Positions 53,143 to 61,318 of a stretch of 64,000 nucleotides of DNA are shown here, in pieces. This DNA comes from Shewanella waksmanii ATCC BAA-643. GTDB lineage: Bacteria; Pseudomonadota; Gammaproteobacteria; Enterobacterales; Shewanellaceae. Position 1 is the first letter of the stretch, and every line of letters starts with the position of its first letter. Below the pieces are notes generated by a model. It was not told the origin of the DNA. It saw only the letters and a list, made by a program, of their open reading frames with translations, and made no database searches. A program made the translations under genes and the position numbers. The stretch lies in assembly GCF_000518805.1 (NCBI RefSeq), contig NZ_JAEH01000018.1:27427-91426 (forward strand). The letters run 5' to 3'.

Positions 53143-53315
53143 TTTTCCCGTCGCGAAATTTCGCTGTTTGAAATGTTCGCCGGGCGTTATGGTGGTTGCA
53201 AGGAGGATGAGGACGAGCAGTCCTCCTTGCCCGGTGCAGGATGGAATCCTGCGATCTATTGCCAAACGTAGTTTGGCGGATGTTACCGCTCAACGTTGGA
53301 TGGGCGTCCAACTAT
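53143..53315 (+). repeat. multi-hairpin repeat element B, copy 1
   Basis: 173 bp. Begins with the palindrome GCGAAATTTCGC, then hairpins GCAAGGAGGA/TCCTCCTTGC (53198-53230), GCAGGAT-GGA-ATCCTGC (53236-53252), GCCAAAC-GTA-GTTTGGC (53261-53277) and GTTGGATG..CGTCCAAC. Same length and over 95 percent identical by eye to the copy at 56293. It is joined directly to element A. Confidence 0.9.
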
Positions 53316-53487
53316 CTCCGCGAGTATGCAAATAGCAATCTGGGTATACCCATCCCCTAATTTCATACTAAACCGGCCAATTTAAATGCAACTTTTGATG
53401 CATAGGGTTTTAAACGGGTGATTGGTACCATTTGCACCACACAAGGACTGGTTTCATCGGATAAACATCAATAGAGAAGGATTTTCT

Positions 53488-54519
53488 ATGTCGGCCAATC
53501 AAGCATTTTGCTTTAGCAACAAACCATACAGTGAATACCCTGTAGATATGAATGATGCTGCAGCGGTAAAGCAGTTTCGAAAAGATAATCCACATATCAT
53601 TGGACCGCGAATTCCCAAAGGTATGCCGATGGTGGTGCGCAGTGGTAACAGTAATGATATATCAGCGCTTAGACCAGATTTGACCTGTGCTCTTAATCAA
53701 GCCAATAGCTTACCTGCGCAATCACGACGCAATATTACCGATATGGTAGAAACCTTTGGTGGTGATGTCATTGTGGCCATGTCAGAATTTTATGCGGTTG
53801 AAGTCCAGCCGATACTAGAAAAGTACTCAATTGGCGCTGCGGGCGCGGCGGCCACTGCAGTCGATGAGCGTGTCTCTCAATTTGGTAAATCGATTATTAA
53901 ATATCAAGATGCGTTACTGAAGGTGAGGGAGGGGGCCAAAGCCAAGCTACCGAAACATCAAATGGTGATGTTAGAACAGATAGCAAAGCGTTCTTACCAA
54001 GAGTTTAATGGCCGTTTCCAAACTGAGTTTGGTAAGTTTTTAGGTAGGGTTAAATCAGGCAAACGTGGTAACGTTTGGACTAATCCAAATCGCGGCATTG
54101 CTATTGCGAGAACTGCTCGTAATCCAGCTAAGTTGAACCTGACTTCGACAAATTCGTTTAACTACATTCGCCGATTTGAAGCGGGTGCAAAAATGTTCGG
54201 CGGGAGCATGATAGTCCTCGATGCCGGCATGCGTGCAAGAAGTGTGCGAGAAGACTTTTATGCAGGCAGAGATTGGCATCGTAGTGCTGTAGTTGAAACA
54301 ACAGGGTTTGGTTTTGGGACTGCAGCAGGTTTATTAGCTGGCTCAAGTGTTATTAAAGCTGGTATTGCAGTTGGCCTAGTAGCGACCCCAATAGGTTGGG
54401 CATTTATTGTCGGCTCCTCCATTGTTGTAGGCTATATTGCAGCATCTAATATAGATGCTTTTGGAAAGTCTGCGGCAGGAACTGTGTACGATGCAAGTTC
54501 AAATTACTCATGGTTTTAA
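53488..54519 (+). CDS. predicted membrane-acting toxin/effector
   Basis: 343 residues from ATG 53488 (AGAAGGA upstream; the frame opens earlier, at 53422, without a ribosome site). N-terminal part has a LysM-like stretch (KDNPHIIGPRIPKGMPMVV), then helical regions (about 75-160). Residues about 266-321 are Gly/Ala-rich and hydrophobic (GFGFGTAAGLLAG, AGIAVGLVATPIGWAFIVGSSIVVGYIAAS), like the hairpin of pore-forming or membrane-disrupting effectors. No signal peptide. Four bases after its stop begins the first of three small paralogous membrane proteins, the layout of toxin plus immunity genes. A Tme-like type VI secretion effector is my best guess; no secretion gene is in the window. Confidence 0.6.
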   Translation: MSANQAFCFSNKPYSEYPVDMNDAAAVKQFRKDNPHIIGPRIPKGMPMVVRSGNSNDISALRPDLTCALNQANSLPAQSRRNITDMVETFGGDVIVAMSEFYAVEVQPILEKYSIGAAGAAATAVDERVSQFGKSIIKYQDALLKVREGAKAKLPKHQMVMLEQIAKRSYQEFNGRFQTEFGKFLGRVKSGKRGNVWTNPNRGIAIARTARNPAKLNLTSTNSFNYIRRFEAGAKMFGGSMIVLDAGMRARSVREDFYAGRDWHRSAVVETTGFGFGTAAGLLAGSSVIKAGIAVGLVATPIGWAFIVGSSIVVGYIAASNIDAFGKSAAGTVYDASSNYSWF

Positions 54520-54523
54520 CTCA

Positions 54524-54856
54524 ATGGATACTTTAAATTTTGAAACTTTGATATCACTTTTTCCTGCATTACTGCTGATAAGTTGGAGTGTAAGTTTTCT
54601 AGCATTCACGATATTTTCTGGTCGTTATTTAGAAAAAATGATGGCTAAGGAGCAGCAATCGATTCCTTCATGGGATAGCGGTGTAGGTATGCGGTATGGC
54701 ATGTACGCGATGGTATTAGTGTGTAACAAGGCGGCAGCGCGATCACCAATAGATGACGCAGCAGTGCTCAAGTATGCCCGTCCAATTGATCGCTTTTTAG
54801 CTATTTGGATGATGAGTTCATTTGTCATTTTAATGCTCATAGCATTGTTCTATTAA
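54524..54856 (+). CDS. candidate immunity protein 1 (two-helix membrane protein)
   Basis: 110 residues from ATG 54524, only 4 bases after the toxin stop, implying translational coupling; an upstream extension of the frame lies inside the toxin gene. N-terminal helix (LISLFPALLLISWSVSFLAFTIF), a conserved cytosolic middle (LEKMMAKEQQSIPSWDSGVGMRYGMYAMVLVCNKAA, then KYARPIDR), and a C-terminal helix (FLAIWMMSSFVILMLIALF). Clearly homologous to the next two genes. Small inner-membrane proteins beside a membrane toxin fit immunity; this is inferred from position only. Confidence 0.6.
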   Translation: MDTLNFETLISLFPALLLISWSVSFLAFTIFSGRYLEKMMAKEQQSIPSWDSGVGMRYGMYAMVLVCNKAAARSPIDDAAVLKYARPIDRFLAIWMMSSFVILMLIALFY

Positions 54857-54957
54857 GCGTGCTTAGTAAATGCTTCATTTAGGTTTTTGATTGTAGTTAA
54901 CGGGACTTAGCATATTGATATGACTAGGGCATTTCGAGTTAAGAATAGGGCGAGATA

Positions 54958-55308
54958 GTGGATATGTCGCTAATTGAAATTGTTTTTCTCATTAGTTCAG
55001 TATTCATATTTCTTGCTTGGGGAGTTGGTGTATTGGTTTTCGCGCAAGTTACTGTGAAACATCTTGAGCGAGAAATGAGTAAAGAAGGTATTGAGCCGCC
55101 TCAGTGGGATAGGGGAGTCGGGACACGTCTAGCCATGTATTCGGCGATTATATTACGGCCTAATTACCCGGACACTAATCCTTTTGTTAATGTGGCAGCC
55201 ATAAAACGACATACTCGAAAAATTGATTGGTTTTTGTCTATGTGGCTGCGGGTGTCTTTTGGGCTGCTTTGTTTAGGTTGCCTTATTCATGCAATTTATT
55301 TTGACTAA
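54958..55308 (+). CDS. candidate immunity protein 2 (paralogue)
   Basis: 116 residues, GTG start (AGGG 7 bases upstream; ATG at 54964 is possible). Same plan as the neighbours: N-terminal helix, the block LEREMSKEGIEPPQWDRGVGTRLAMYSAIIL, KRHTRKIDWF, and a C-terminal helix. It is the most diverged in the middle (NYPDTNPFVNVAAIKRH). Different copies may protect against different toxin variants. Confidence 0.6.
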   Translation: MDMSLIEIVFLISSVFIFLAWGVGVLVFAQVTVKHLEREMSKEGIEPPQWDRGVGTRLAMYSAIILRPNYPDTNPFVNVAAIKRHTRKIDWFLSMWLRVSFGLLCLGCLIHAIYFD

Positions 55309-55325
55309 AAATAAGTTGGCAATTT

Positions 55326-55682
55326 ATGGAAATGACCAATCTAGACATCACTTTTCTATCAATTTTTGTACTTCTGATATTTTCATGGTGCATTAGTACT
55401 GTTGTATTTCATCGGCTATCCATTAAACGCATTGAGCGAGAAATGGCCATTGAGGGCATTGAATTACCTGGTTGGGATTCAGGCATTGGCATGCGATTCT
55501 CTATGTATGCAATTGTCCTTATTCGCAATAAAGCTGACAATCAAGCTTTTGTTAATGATAAGGCTATTTTGAAGTTTAGTCGGCCTATTGATCGTGTCTT
55601 TGCTGGTTGGATGCTGCTGTCCTTGGTATTGCTACTAGTTATTGGTGCAATTCATTTCATACTGTATGGCCAGCATTTATGA
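55326..55682 (+). CDS. candidate immunity protein 3 (paralogue)
   Basis: 118 residues, 17 bp after copy 2. Shares IEREMAIEGIELPGWDSGIGMRFSMYAIVLIRNKAD and FSRPIDRVFAGWMLLSL with copy 1 more closely than copy 2 does. Both terminal hydrophobic helices are present. The gene ends 35 bp before the next repeat element, so the toxin/immunity set fills the whole interval between the repeats. Confidence 0.6.
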   Translation: MEMTNLDITFLSIFVLLIFSWCISTVVFHRLSIKRIEREMAIEGIELPGWDSGIGMRFSMYAIVLIRNKADNQAFVNDKAILKFSRPIDRVFAGWMLLSLVLLLVIGAIHFILYGQHL

Positions 55683-55717
55683 GTCGAGTAAGTTAGGATT
55701 GCTAGAATCGACAAAGG

Positions 55718-56004
55718 TTTTCCCGTCGCGAGATATCGCCTTTCCGGCGGGGTATGTGTTTAAAGTTAGGCTATTGCCATATCCGAAAGTGTGGTGATGC
55801 CTGCGGCAGGCGAATGCAGAAGCACTTTTGTGACACGCTGTGGATATTTCCCTATACGCTTGGCCATGACATCCCTGTCATGGACAGTCACAACTGCGCT
55901 TGTACTGGATATAATTTCTCTTCGAATTTACCGTTTATTGTTCCATGAAGGTGTAATAGATGGATAAGCTATTTAGATTCAACTAAGGCCAGACGCTACA
56001 AAGA
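55718..56004 (+). repeat. multi-hairpin repeat element A, copy 3
   Basis: 287 bp, in the same orientation as the other copies. The hairpin ACACTGAAAGTGT is lost here (TATCCGAAAGTGT), while GCCTGCGGCAGGC and the CCATGACA hairpin are intact. Confidence 0.9.
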
Positions 56005-56292
56005 TTTTCCCGTCGCGAGATATCGCCTTTCCGGCGGGGTATGTGTTTATAGTTAGGCTATTGCCATACACTGAAAGTGTGGTGATGCCCGCGGCAGGCG
56101 AATGCACAAGCACTTTTGTGACACGCTGTGGATATATCCCTATACGCTTGGCCATGACATCCCTGTCATGGACAGTCACAACTGCGCTTGTACTGGATAT
56201 AATTTCTCTTCGAATTTACCGTTTATTGTTCCATGAAGGTGTAATAGATGGATAAGCTATTTAGATTCAACTAAGGCCAGACGCTACAAGGA
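56005..56292 (+). repeat. multi-hairpin repeat element A, copy 4
   Basis: 288 bp. The palindromes are kept with small changes (GCCCGCGGCAGGC). The right part is identical to copy 3 and differs from copy 2, so copies 3 and 4 arose by local tandem duplication. Confidence 0.9.
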
Positions 56293-56465
56293 TTTTCCCG
56301 TCGCGAAATTTCGCTTTTTGAAATGTTCGCCGGGCGTTATGGTGGTTGCAAGGAGGATGAGGACGAGCAGTCCTCCTTGCCCGGTGCAGGATGGAATCCT
56401 GCGATCTATTGCCAAACGTAGTTTGGCGGATGTTACCGCTCAACGTTGAATGAGCGTCCAACTAT
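56293..56465 (+). repeat. multi-hairpin repeat element B, copy 2
   Basis: 173 bp, joined to element A copy 4. With it, it forms a 461-bp unit that matches 52855-53315 in length and order, 3150 bp apart in direct orientation around the toxin/immunity genes. Confidence 0.9.
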
Positions 56466-56560
56466 TACCCGCTGGGAGGCGAAACCCTTCGCTAAATCAT
56501 CAGGGGGGATGATTACTCACATCCCCTGCTGGGAAGCGAACTAAGCCTTAGTTTGAAGGT

Positions 56561-57070
56561 TTATACCCCTCGCCAATTACGCAGCTGGTTGGCTTCTTTT
56601 GATAACACCACCACTTCAGAGCGGGTCATCATATCTTGTAGGGCTAGTTTGTCACCGTTAATTAAAATCCATAGGTTGCCGATGCCCAGTAGTGACCAGA
56701 CAAGGCGGGCGGTGGCGGTGACTGCACTGAGGCTTTGGCCGTTGGGGTGCTGAATCTTAAGTCGCCATGCGCGCATGCCAAGTGTTTGGCCGCCGCGGCT
56801 CCAAAAGGCCACATAAAAAGCGCCCACACATAAGGTGATCCACAATTGGTAAATACCTTTGTAAAGTGGCGTGCCGTTGAGCAAGTCTGAGACATGTTCG
56901 TAATCTTGCATGGCAATCATGCCGCTTGAGGTCAGGGCGGTAAACACGCCAAAGCCAATGGCGCCAGCAATCATGTAAACCGCTACGGCTAATAACAGAT
57001 CGTAAACAATGGCGCCGATGCGACGAAAAAAGCCAGCGCGGGGAAAGTTAGCATGTTCAAAATTGGACAT
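56561..57070 (-). CDS. RDD family membrane protein
   Basis: 169 residues with the RDD pattern: GFFRRIGAIVYDLLLAVAVYM (Arg and Asp in the first helix), a second pair of helices (IYQLWITLCVGAFYVAFW) and the GQTLGMRAWRLKI block. Three or four membrane helices. Some RDD proteins exchange cations, but the role of this one is unknown. It lies 41 bp downstream of the DUF2960-like gene on the same strand. Confidence 0.85.
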   Translation of the reverse strand: MSNFEHANFPRAGFFRRIGAIVYDLLLAVAVYMIAGAIGFGVFTALTSSGMIAMQDYEHVSDLLNGTPLYKGIYQLWITLCVGAFYVAFWSRGGQTLGMRAWRLKIQHPNGQSLSAVTATARLVWSLLGIGNLWILINGDKLALQDMMTRSEVVVLSKEANQLRNWRGV

Positions 57071-57111
57071 GGGAGATCCTATCGGTTGTGAAACAGGGCT
57101 GCTGTTTAGGC

Positions 57112-57363
57112 TTATTCTTGTTCTTCTTCACGAATGAAATGGATATTGTTAAAGCCAAAGCGTTCAAACTCTTTAATGCGAAAATCTTTTACCGCTTTGG
57201 AGCCTTTAGAGGTCATGGCGACTTGGGCTTCCATGGCAAGAAAGCGCGTAAGGTCAATCCCTTCGGCATCGGCCACGGCTTCGTACATGTCGTGGTACCT
57301 ATCGTAGACAAAGTTAATCTCTTTATACTGCTTTTTAAAGGTGTAGCCGACTTTACGTGCCAT
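57112..57363 (-). CDS. DUF2960-like small protein
   Basis: 83 residues, charged, no signal or membrane segment. The sequence ARKVGYTFKKQYKEINFVYDRYHDMYEAVADAEGIDLT with FLAMEAQVAMTSKGSKAVKDFR agrees with my recollection of the DUF2960 family of Shewanella and Vibrio. Cytosolic; function unknown. Confidence 0.65.
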   Translation of the reverse strand: MARKVGYTFKKQYKEINFVYDRYHDMYEAVADAEGIDLTRFLAMEAQVAMTSKGSKAVKDFRIKEFERFGFNNIHFIREEEQE

Positions 57364-57439
57364 GTGATTCTCTATGCTGTGCAGCCCGTGAGGGCAGAAT
57401 TTTCGCGCCGATTTTAGCGTAATTTGTGCTGTGTGCCTA

Positions 57440-57919
57440 CTATAACTGACGCACCATATAGCAGGCGTCAGTGGTGTAGCTGCTTAAATCTTTGTCGATA
57501 GGGCAGATTTCACAACCCATGGTCGACCAGTAGCTGCTGGCGCCCGCGATAGCCACCAAGCTGATACTGCCAAGCTGCAGTTGTTGGCACTGTTGCAGTA
57601 GCTGGTGAAAAAATGCCTGACCTAACCCTTGTCCACGCGCTAAAGGCGCAAGCGCCATATCGTGCAAATACAAAGTGTCGGGTTGCGAGCAAGGACTGAG
57701 CTGCTGCGCCAATGCCGGTGGTGTGCCAAACAACCACGGATGCGCTAAACAGTAGCCGATGATTTTGCCATGATGCTCGGCGACAAAGCTGGTTTGAGGG
57801 CCAAGTTCGGCTTTGTTTTGCATCACGGTTAACGATTCAGGTTCAATACTGGGATAACTCGCTGCTTGAATATCCATAATCGCTGGCCAGTCTGCATTTT
57901 CAATGAAACGAATAATCAT
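57440..57919 (-). CDS. GNAT family N-acetyltransferase
   Basis: 159 residues. Acetyl-CoA binding motif A is LAPLARGQGLGQAFFHQLL (about 90-108), preceded by the strand DTLYLHDMAL; an N-terminal IRFIENADWPAIMDIQAASYP is typical. The acceptor is unknown. Its start codon overlaps the stop of the carboxypeptidase gene by 4 bp (57916-57919), so the two are translationally coupled. Confidence 0.85.
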   Translation of the reverse strand: MIIRFIENADWPAIMDIQAASYPSIEPESLTVMQNKAELGPQTSFVAEHHGKIIGYCLAHPWLFGTPPALAQQLSPCSQPDTLYLHDMALAPLARGQGLGQAFFHQLLQQCQQLQLGSISLVAIAGASSYWSTMGCEICPIDKDLSSYTTDACYMVRQL

Positions 57920-59397
57920 AGATAACGCTGCTGTAAGTGCTGCTTAAAATGATCGGGGTTGAGCGACTCCCCGGTGGCGTGTTTGACCAGCTCATCAGTG
58001 GTCAATAATGCGCCTTTAGACCAAATGTTCTGTTGTAGCCAAGCGCAGATATCATTGAGCTTACCCGCACTGACTAGGCTGTCGATATCACCTAGTTGCG
58101 CCTCAATACTGTGCTTGAACTGCGCGGCATACATGGCGCCTAAGCTGTAGCTTGGGAAGTAACCCAGTTCACCCACTGGCCAGTGAATATCTTGCATACA
58201 GCCCATTTTATCATTGCCTTTGGTGCTTAACCCCAGCAATTGCTGCATGTGTTGATCCCAAAAATCAGGTAGGTCATCGACCGTAAGTTCGCCGTTAACC
58301 ATGGCTTGCTCCGCTTCAAAGCGCAGCATGATATGGCATGGGTAGGTGACTTCATCGGCATCAACGCGGATAAAGCCAGGCTCCACTCGCGAATAAATTT
58401 GCTGCAGTTGCGCTAGTGAAAGCTCACTGCCTAAGTGTTGTTTCAGCAGCGGCGCTAACAGACTTAGAAAGCCACTGCCACGGGCCATTTGCATCTCGAA
58501 GAACAGGCTTTGGCTTTCGTGAATCGCCATTGACCGATACTGCCCTGCGGGCTGGCCGCGCCATTCAATGGGCAGGCCTTGTTCATAACGTGCATGACCA
58601 GTCTCATGAATGATCCCCATCAAACCGCTGGTAAAATCGCTTTCGTCAAAGCGGGTAGTGAGGCGAATATCGCTACTGCTGCCGCCACAAAATGGGTGAC
58701 TGCTGATATCGAGTCGACCATGATTAAAGTCAAAACCGAGCAAGCTCATGACTGCACGACCAAGCTTTGCTTGGTTGTCGGCGCTGTATGGCGGGATGAC
58801 AATGCTAGCTTGGCTTTGTTGTTTGGCTCGTATTTGGCTAATCAGTTGTGGTAACCAGCTTTTAACTTGGTTGAAAATATCACTGATGCGTTGGCTGTCC
58901 ATTCCCGGCTCAAACTTTTGCAGCAAGGCATCATACGGGGGTAGCTGTTGCTGCTCGCCCCGAATTTGCGCTTCCTCACGCACTAAGCTGATCACCTTTT
59001 TGAGGTTAGGTGCAAAACCTTGCCAGTCGTTATTGGCGCGTTGCTCACGCCAAGCATGTTCACAGGCGTAGGCCTGTTTAGTTTTGGCTTCTACTAAGTC
59101 GCTGGGCACAACGGTTGCTTGGCCGTAGTGATACTGCATCTCCCTTAAGTTGGCTTGCTCAGTTGATGTTAAGGTTTCATCTTGGGCGTACTCTAGCCAT
59201 TCACCGACTTGCGGATCGCTTTTAAGCTGGTGGATGTGTTTAGCCAGCTCTGCCATTGCACCTGCCCGAGCTTCACTGCCGCCAGGCGGCATCATGGTGG
59301 CCTGATCCCAATCGCCGAGCGCATTGAGATGTTCAAATTGGGCTATTTGATTAAATCGAGCGCTAAGTCGCTGATAGGCTGTGTTGTCTTGGCTCAT
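57916..59397 (-). CDS. M32 family metallocarboxypeptidase (thermostable carboxypeptidase 1-like)
   Basis: 493 residues, the normal length of family M32. The zinc motif HETGH is in IIHETGHARYEQGLP and the third ligand Glu in IHESQSLFFE, the M32 pattern. Other family blocks: LGDWDQATMMPPGG near the start and RVEPGFIRVDADEVTYPCHIMLRFEAEQAM. Removes C-terminal residues from peptides in the cytoplasm. Cotranscribed with the GNAT gene downstream. Confidence 0.93.
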   Translation of the reverse strand: MSQDNTAYQRLSARFNQIAQFEHLNALGDWDQATMMPPGGSEARAGAMAELAKHIHQLKSDPQVGEWLEYAQDETLTSTEQANLREMQYHYGQATVVPSDLVEAKTKQAYACEHAWREQRANNDWQGFAPNLKKVISLVREEAQIRGEQQQLPPYDALLQKFEPGMDSQRISDIFNQVKSWLPQLISQIRAKQQSQASIVIPPYSADNQAKLGRAVMSLLGFDFNHGRLDISSHPFCGGSSSDIRLTTRFDESDFTSGLMGIIHETGHARYEQGLPIEWRGQPAGQYRSMAIHESQSLFFEMQMARGSGFLSLLAPLLKQHLGSELSLAQLQQIYSRVEPGFIRVDADEVTYPCHIMLRFEAEQAMVNGELTVDDLPDFWDQHMQQLLGLSTKGNDKMGCMQDIHWPVGELGYFPSYSLGAMYAAQFKHSIEAQLGDIDSLVSAGKLNDICAWLQQNIWSKGALLTTDELVKHATGESLNPDHFKQHLQQRYL

Positions 59398-59432
59398 ACT
59401 GGCTCCTTGTTTTTACCACAAACAGGCGGTGA

Positions 59433-60065
59433 CTAGTTGACTAACAAGCCTAACGCTGGCTGCTGATTATTAGGCTGCAACACGTAGGTTTTATGGTGTT
59501 TGACTAGACTGGTTTTCTTATTACCTTGGCTGAGCAGTAAACCGTGCTTAGCCGCGGCCGCGGCAAGTTGCTGTTCATCGGCGCGCACAAAAATATTAAT
59601 GGCCTTAACCACTTCACCTTGGTCGATATGTTGCTCAAATTGACTGACATCAATCACTAAGCTGGCGCTACCATCGCTGTCGAGTTTCAGCTTGGTATCA
59701 ACATCGCAATCAACAATCACCACCCAGTCTTGTTCGCCAAGTTCAGCTAGCATTGCTTGCAGCTTGTCACCTAACTGTTTGCTGTCTGCTAAGGCTAGAT
59801 ATTGTTTGTCGATACGCTGCATTAAAGCGGGCAGTTGTGCGCCTGCGCCCATGCTGCGGCCGTTGCGGATCCAGGTATTTATGTCGTCGGCAACCAATTT
59901 AGAGAAGCGACGCTCTTTTAATGCTTGTACCAAAAAGCTACATAAAAAGTGGCTTTCTGCGGCGGGTGTCTGAATCGCTTTGGTACTTTGTTTGCGCTCG
60001 GCTAGGGCGCTAAGACCGGCTTGGGCAAGTTCAACAATGGCTTGGTTATAGGTTTGGGCGGACAT
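59433..60065 (-). CDS. DUF2913-like protein
   Basis: 210 residues from ATG 60065 (GGAGAT upstream; a 13-codon extension has no support). The helical N-terminal half with SHFLCSFLVQALKERRFSKLVADDINTWIRNGRSMGAGAQL resembles DUF2913 of Shewanella/Vibrio/Aeromonas. The C-terminal half is strand-rich (DWVVIVDCDVDTKLKLDSDGSASLVIDVSQF). No signal peptide. Function unknown. It precedes the carboxypeptidase gene by 35 bp on the same strand and may be in the same operon. Confidence 0.6.
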   Translation of the reverse strand: MSAQTYNQAIVELAQAGLSALAERKQSTKAIQTPAAESHFLCSFLVQALKERRFSKLVADDINTWIRNGRSMGAGAQLPALMQRIDKQYLALADSKQLGDKLQAMLAELGEQDWVVIVDCDVDTKLKLDSDGSASLVIDVSQFEQHIDQGEVVKAINIFVRADEQQLAAAAAKHGLLLSQGNKKTSLVKHHKTYVLQPNNQQPALGLLVN

Positions 60066-60165
60066 GGGATCTCCACAAAAAAAGGCGCCTAAATTTATCG
60101 CCAAGATTATAGCTTAATGCTGCGCGGTTGCGGTAAACAAAGTTGTGATGCTAGCCCTGATAAGG

Positions 60166-60192
60166 CCAAAAAAAAGGCCGCAATTGCGGCCA
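60166..60192 (-). terminator. terminator of the peroxiredoxin-like gene
   Basis: Perfect palindrome GGCCGCAATTGCGGCC (60176-60191) followed on the minus strand by an eight-base T run. Confidence 0.82.
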
Positions 60193-60245
60193 ACATGGAG
60201 TTAACGAAATAGGAGTGATGCGGCGATAATAGCCGCACGGTTTGC

Positions 60246-60878
60246 TTAGTCGGCAATCAAGCTCGCGGCGGTGATGATCAACTTAGGATCGGCGCGGACA
60301 CGGAAGTTAGGGTTGACGTATTGAAAGTGAACTAAGCCATCTTCATCAACAATGTAAATGGCTGGCACAGGCAGCACTAAACGCTCATCTCCAGCTGGGG
60401 TGGTCCATAGTTTATTGCCGAGCTGCATTTTTTTACGGTAGCGTTCGGTGGTCTTTTCGCTGGTGTAGTAAGCTAAACCAAAGGCACGCATTACATGTAA
60501 CTCGCTGTCAGACACTAAGGTGTAATCGAGTTTTTGGTCGGTAAGTGAGTCTTGCAGCATTTTAGGTGAGTCAGGGGATATGCCAATCAGCTGAAAGCCC
60601 ATTTTTAGCAGATCTTGCTCAATGGCTTTTAGTTGTCCCATTTGGGCATTACAAAATGGACACCAACCACCACGGTAGAAAAATATCACGCTTGGCTTTC
60701 CATCAATGAGTTTGGCGATATCAGTTTGGCTACCGTCTAAGGTACTGACTTGTGCTGATGGTACGGTTTGCCCGTTCATTAATGGGGCGACACTCAGGTC
60801 ATCTTCTGCGATAGGTTTAGCTGCGCTGGGTAAGGCAAAAAAGATTAACAGTAGGCTAAGACGGGCAATAAACGGCAT
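60246..60878 (-). CDS. exported AhpC/TSA-type thioredoxin-fold protein
   Basis: 210 residues from ATG 60878 (CGGAGAA upstream). Signal peptide IARLSLLLIFFALPSAA, cleavage near residue 20. The redox centre is FFYRGGWCPFCNAQMGQL, CxxC rather than the single peroxidatic Cys of classical peroxiredoxins, followed by the AhpC/TSA blocks GFQLIGISPDSP and YTLVSDSELHVMRAFGL. Probably a periplasmic thiol peroxidase or thioredoxin-like reductant. Monocistronic. Confidence 0.82.
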   Translation of the reverse strand: MPFIARLSLLLIFFALPSAAKPIAEDDLSVAPLMNGQTVPSAQVSTLDGSQTDIAKLIDGKPSVIFFYRGGWCPFCNAQMGQLKAIEQDLLKMGFQLIGISPDSPKMLQDSLTDQKLDYTLVSDSELHVMRAFGLAYYTSEKTTERYRKKMQLGNKLWTTPAGDERLVLPVPAIYIVDEDGLVHFQYVNPNFRVRADPKLIITAASLIAD

Positions 60879-60966
60879 TTTCTCTCCGGTAAAATTTGGC
60901 TGATTGTTTGCGTTACCAAACAAGACCCTGCTAGTGCAGAAAATATTTCACCGTGATTGAAAATAA

Positions 60967-61244
60967 TACCAATCAGTATAAACATTTAGTCACTCAGCGA
61001 GAGTTTAGCGGTTCTGAGGCAAGGCAACGAGTGAAGAGCATAGTTGTTCTACGGTTAAGCTCGTTAACACAGCATCAGGACTGCTAGAACTCGCCATTCT
61101 GGCGCGTTTTTGGCTACCTACTTCTGCGTTGAATAACCTCACAAGGGAGCAACCATTGTCTCAGTACTCACTTTGAATTAGCCGGCCTTGAATTAGTTTG
61201 CCAAAAGCGCGCTGAGTTGATCAAATTCTTATACTGATTGGTAT
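60967..61244. mobile_element. MITE-like element with 16-bp terminal inverted repeats
   Basis: Perfect terminal inverted repeats ATACCAATCAGTATAA (60967-60982) and TTATACTGATTGGTAT (61229-61244) enclose 278 bp without a gene. The TACCAATC-type end is common among miniature elements in Shewanella and Vibrio chromosomes. No clear target-site duplication was found by eye. It lies between the divergent peroxiredoxin promoter region and the rhlE terminator. Confidence 0.85.
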
Positions 61245-61256
61245 AAATCATATTGA

Positions 61257-61282
61257 TCAAAAAAGGCACCTTTTGGTGCCTT
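61257..61282 (-). terminator. rhlE terminator
   Basis: Stem AAGGCACC / GGTGCCTT with TTTT loop; on the minus strand it is followed by T6. Confidence 0.8.
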
Positions 61283-61318
61283 AATCGTGTAACAAGAAAT
61301 CTTATGACCGTACGTCGA

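Noticed and set aside
53291..53312. GTTGGAT ... GTCCAAC in element B as an integron attC
   Set aside because: The core sites are in the wrong order and far too close, and one is altered in the second copy; it is just one more hairpin.
52502..53335. Open frames on both strands inside the repeats (e.g. starting MTVHDRDVMAKRIG on the minus strand)
   Set aside because: They coincide with the repeated hairpin elements, recur in every copy in the same place, and lack ribosome binding sites; sequence constraint is better explained by the palindromes.
55754..56461. Further frames inside repeat copies 3 and 4 and element B
   Set aside because: Same reason; shadows of the repeated DNA.
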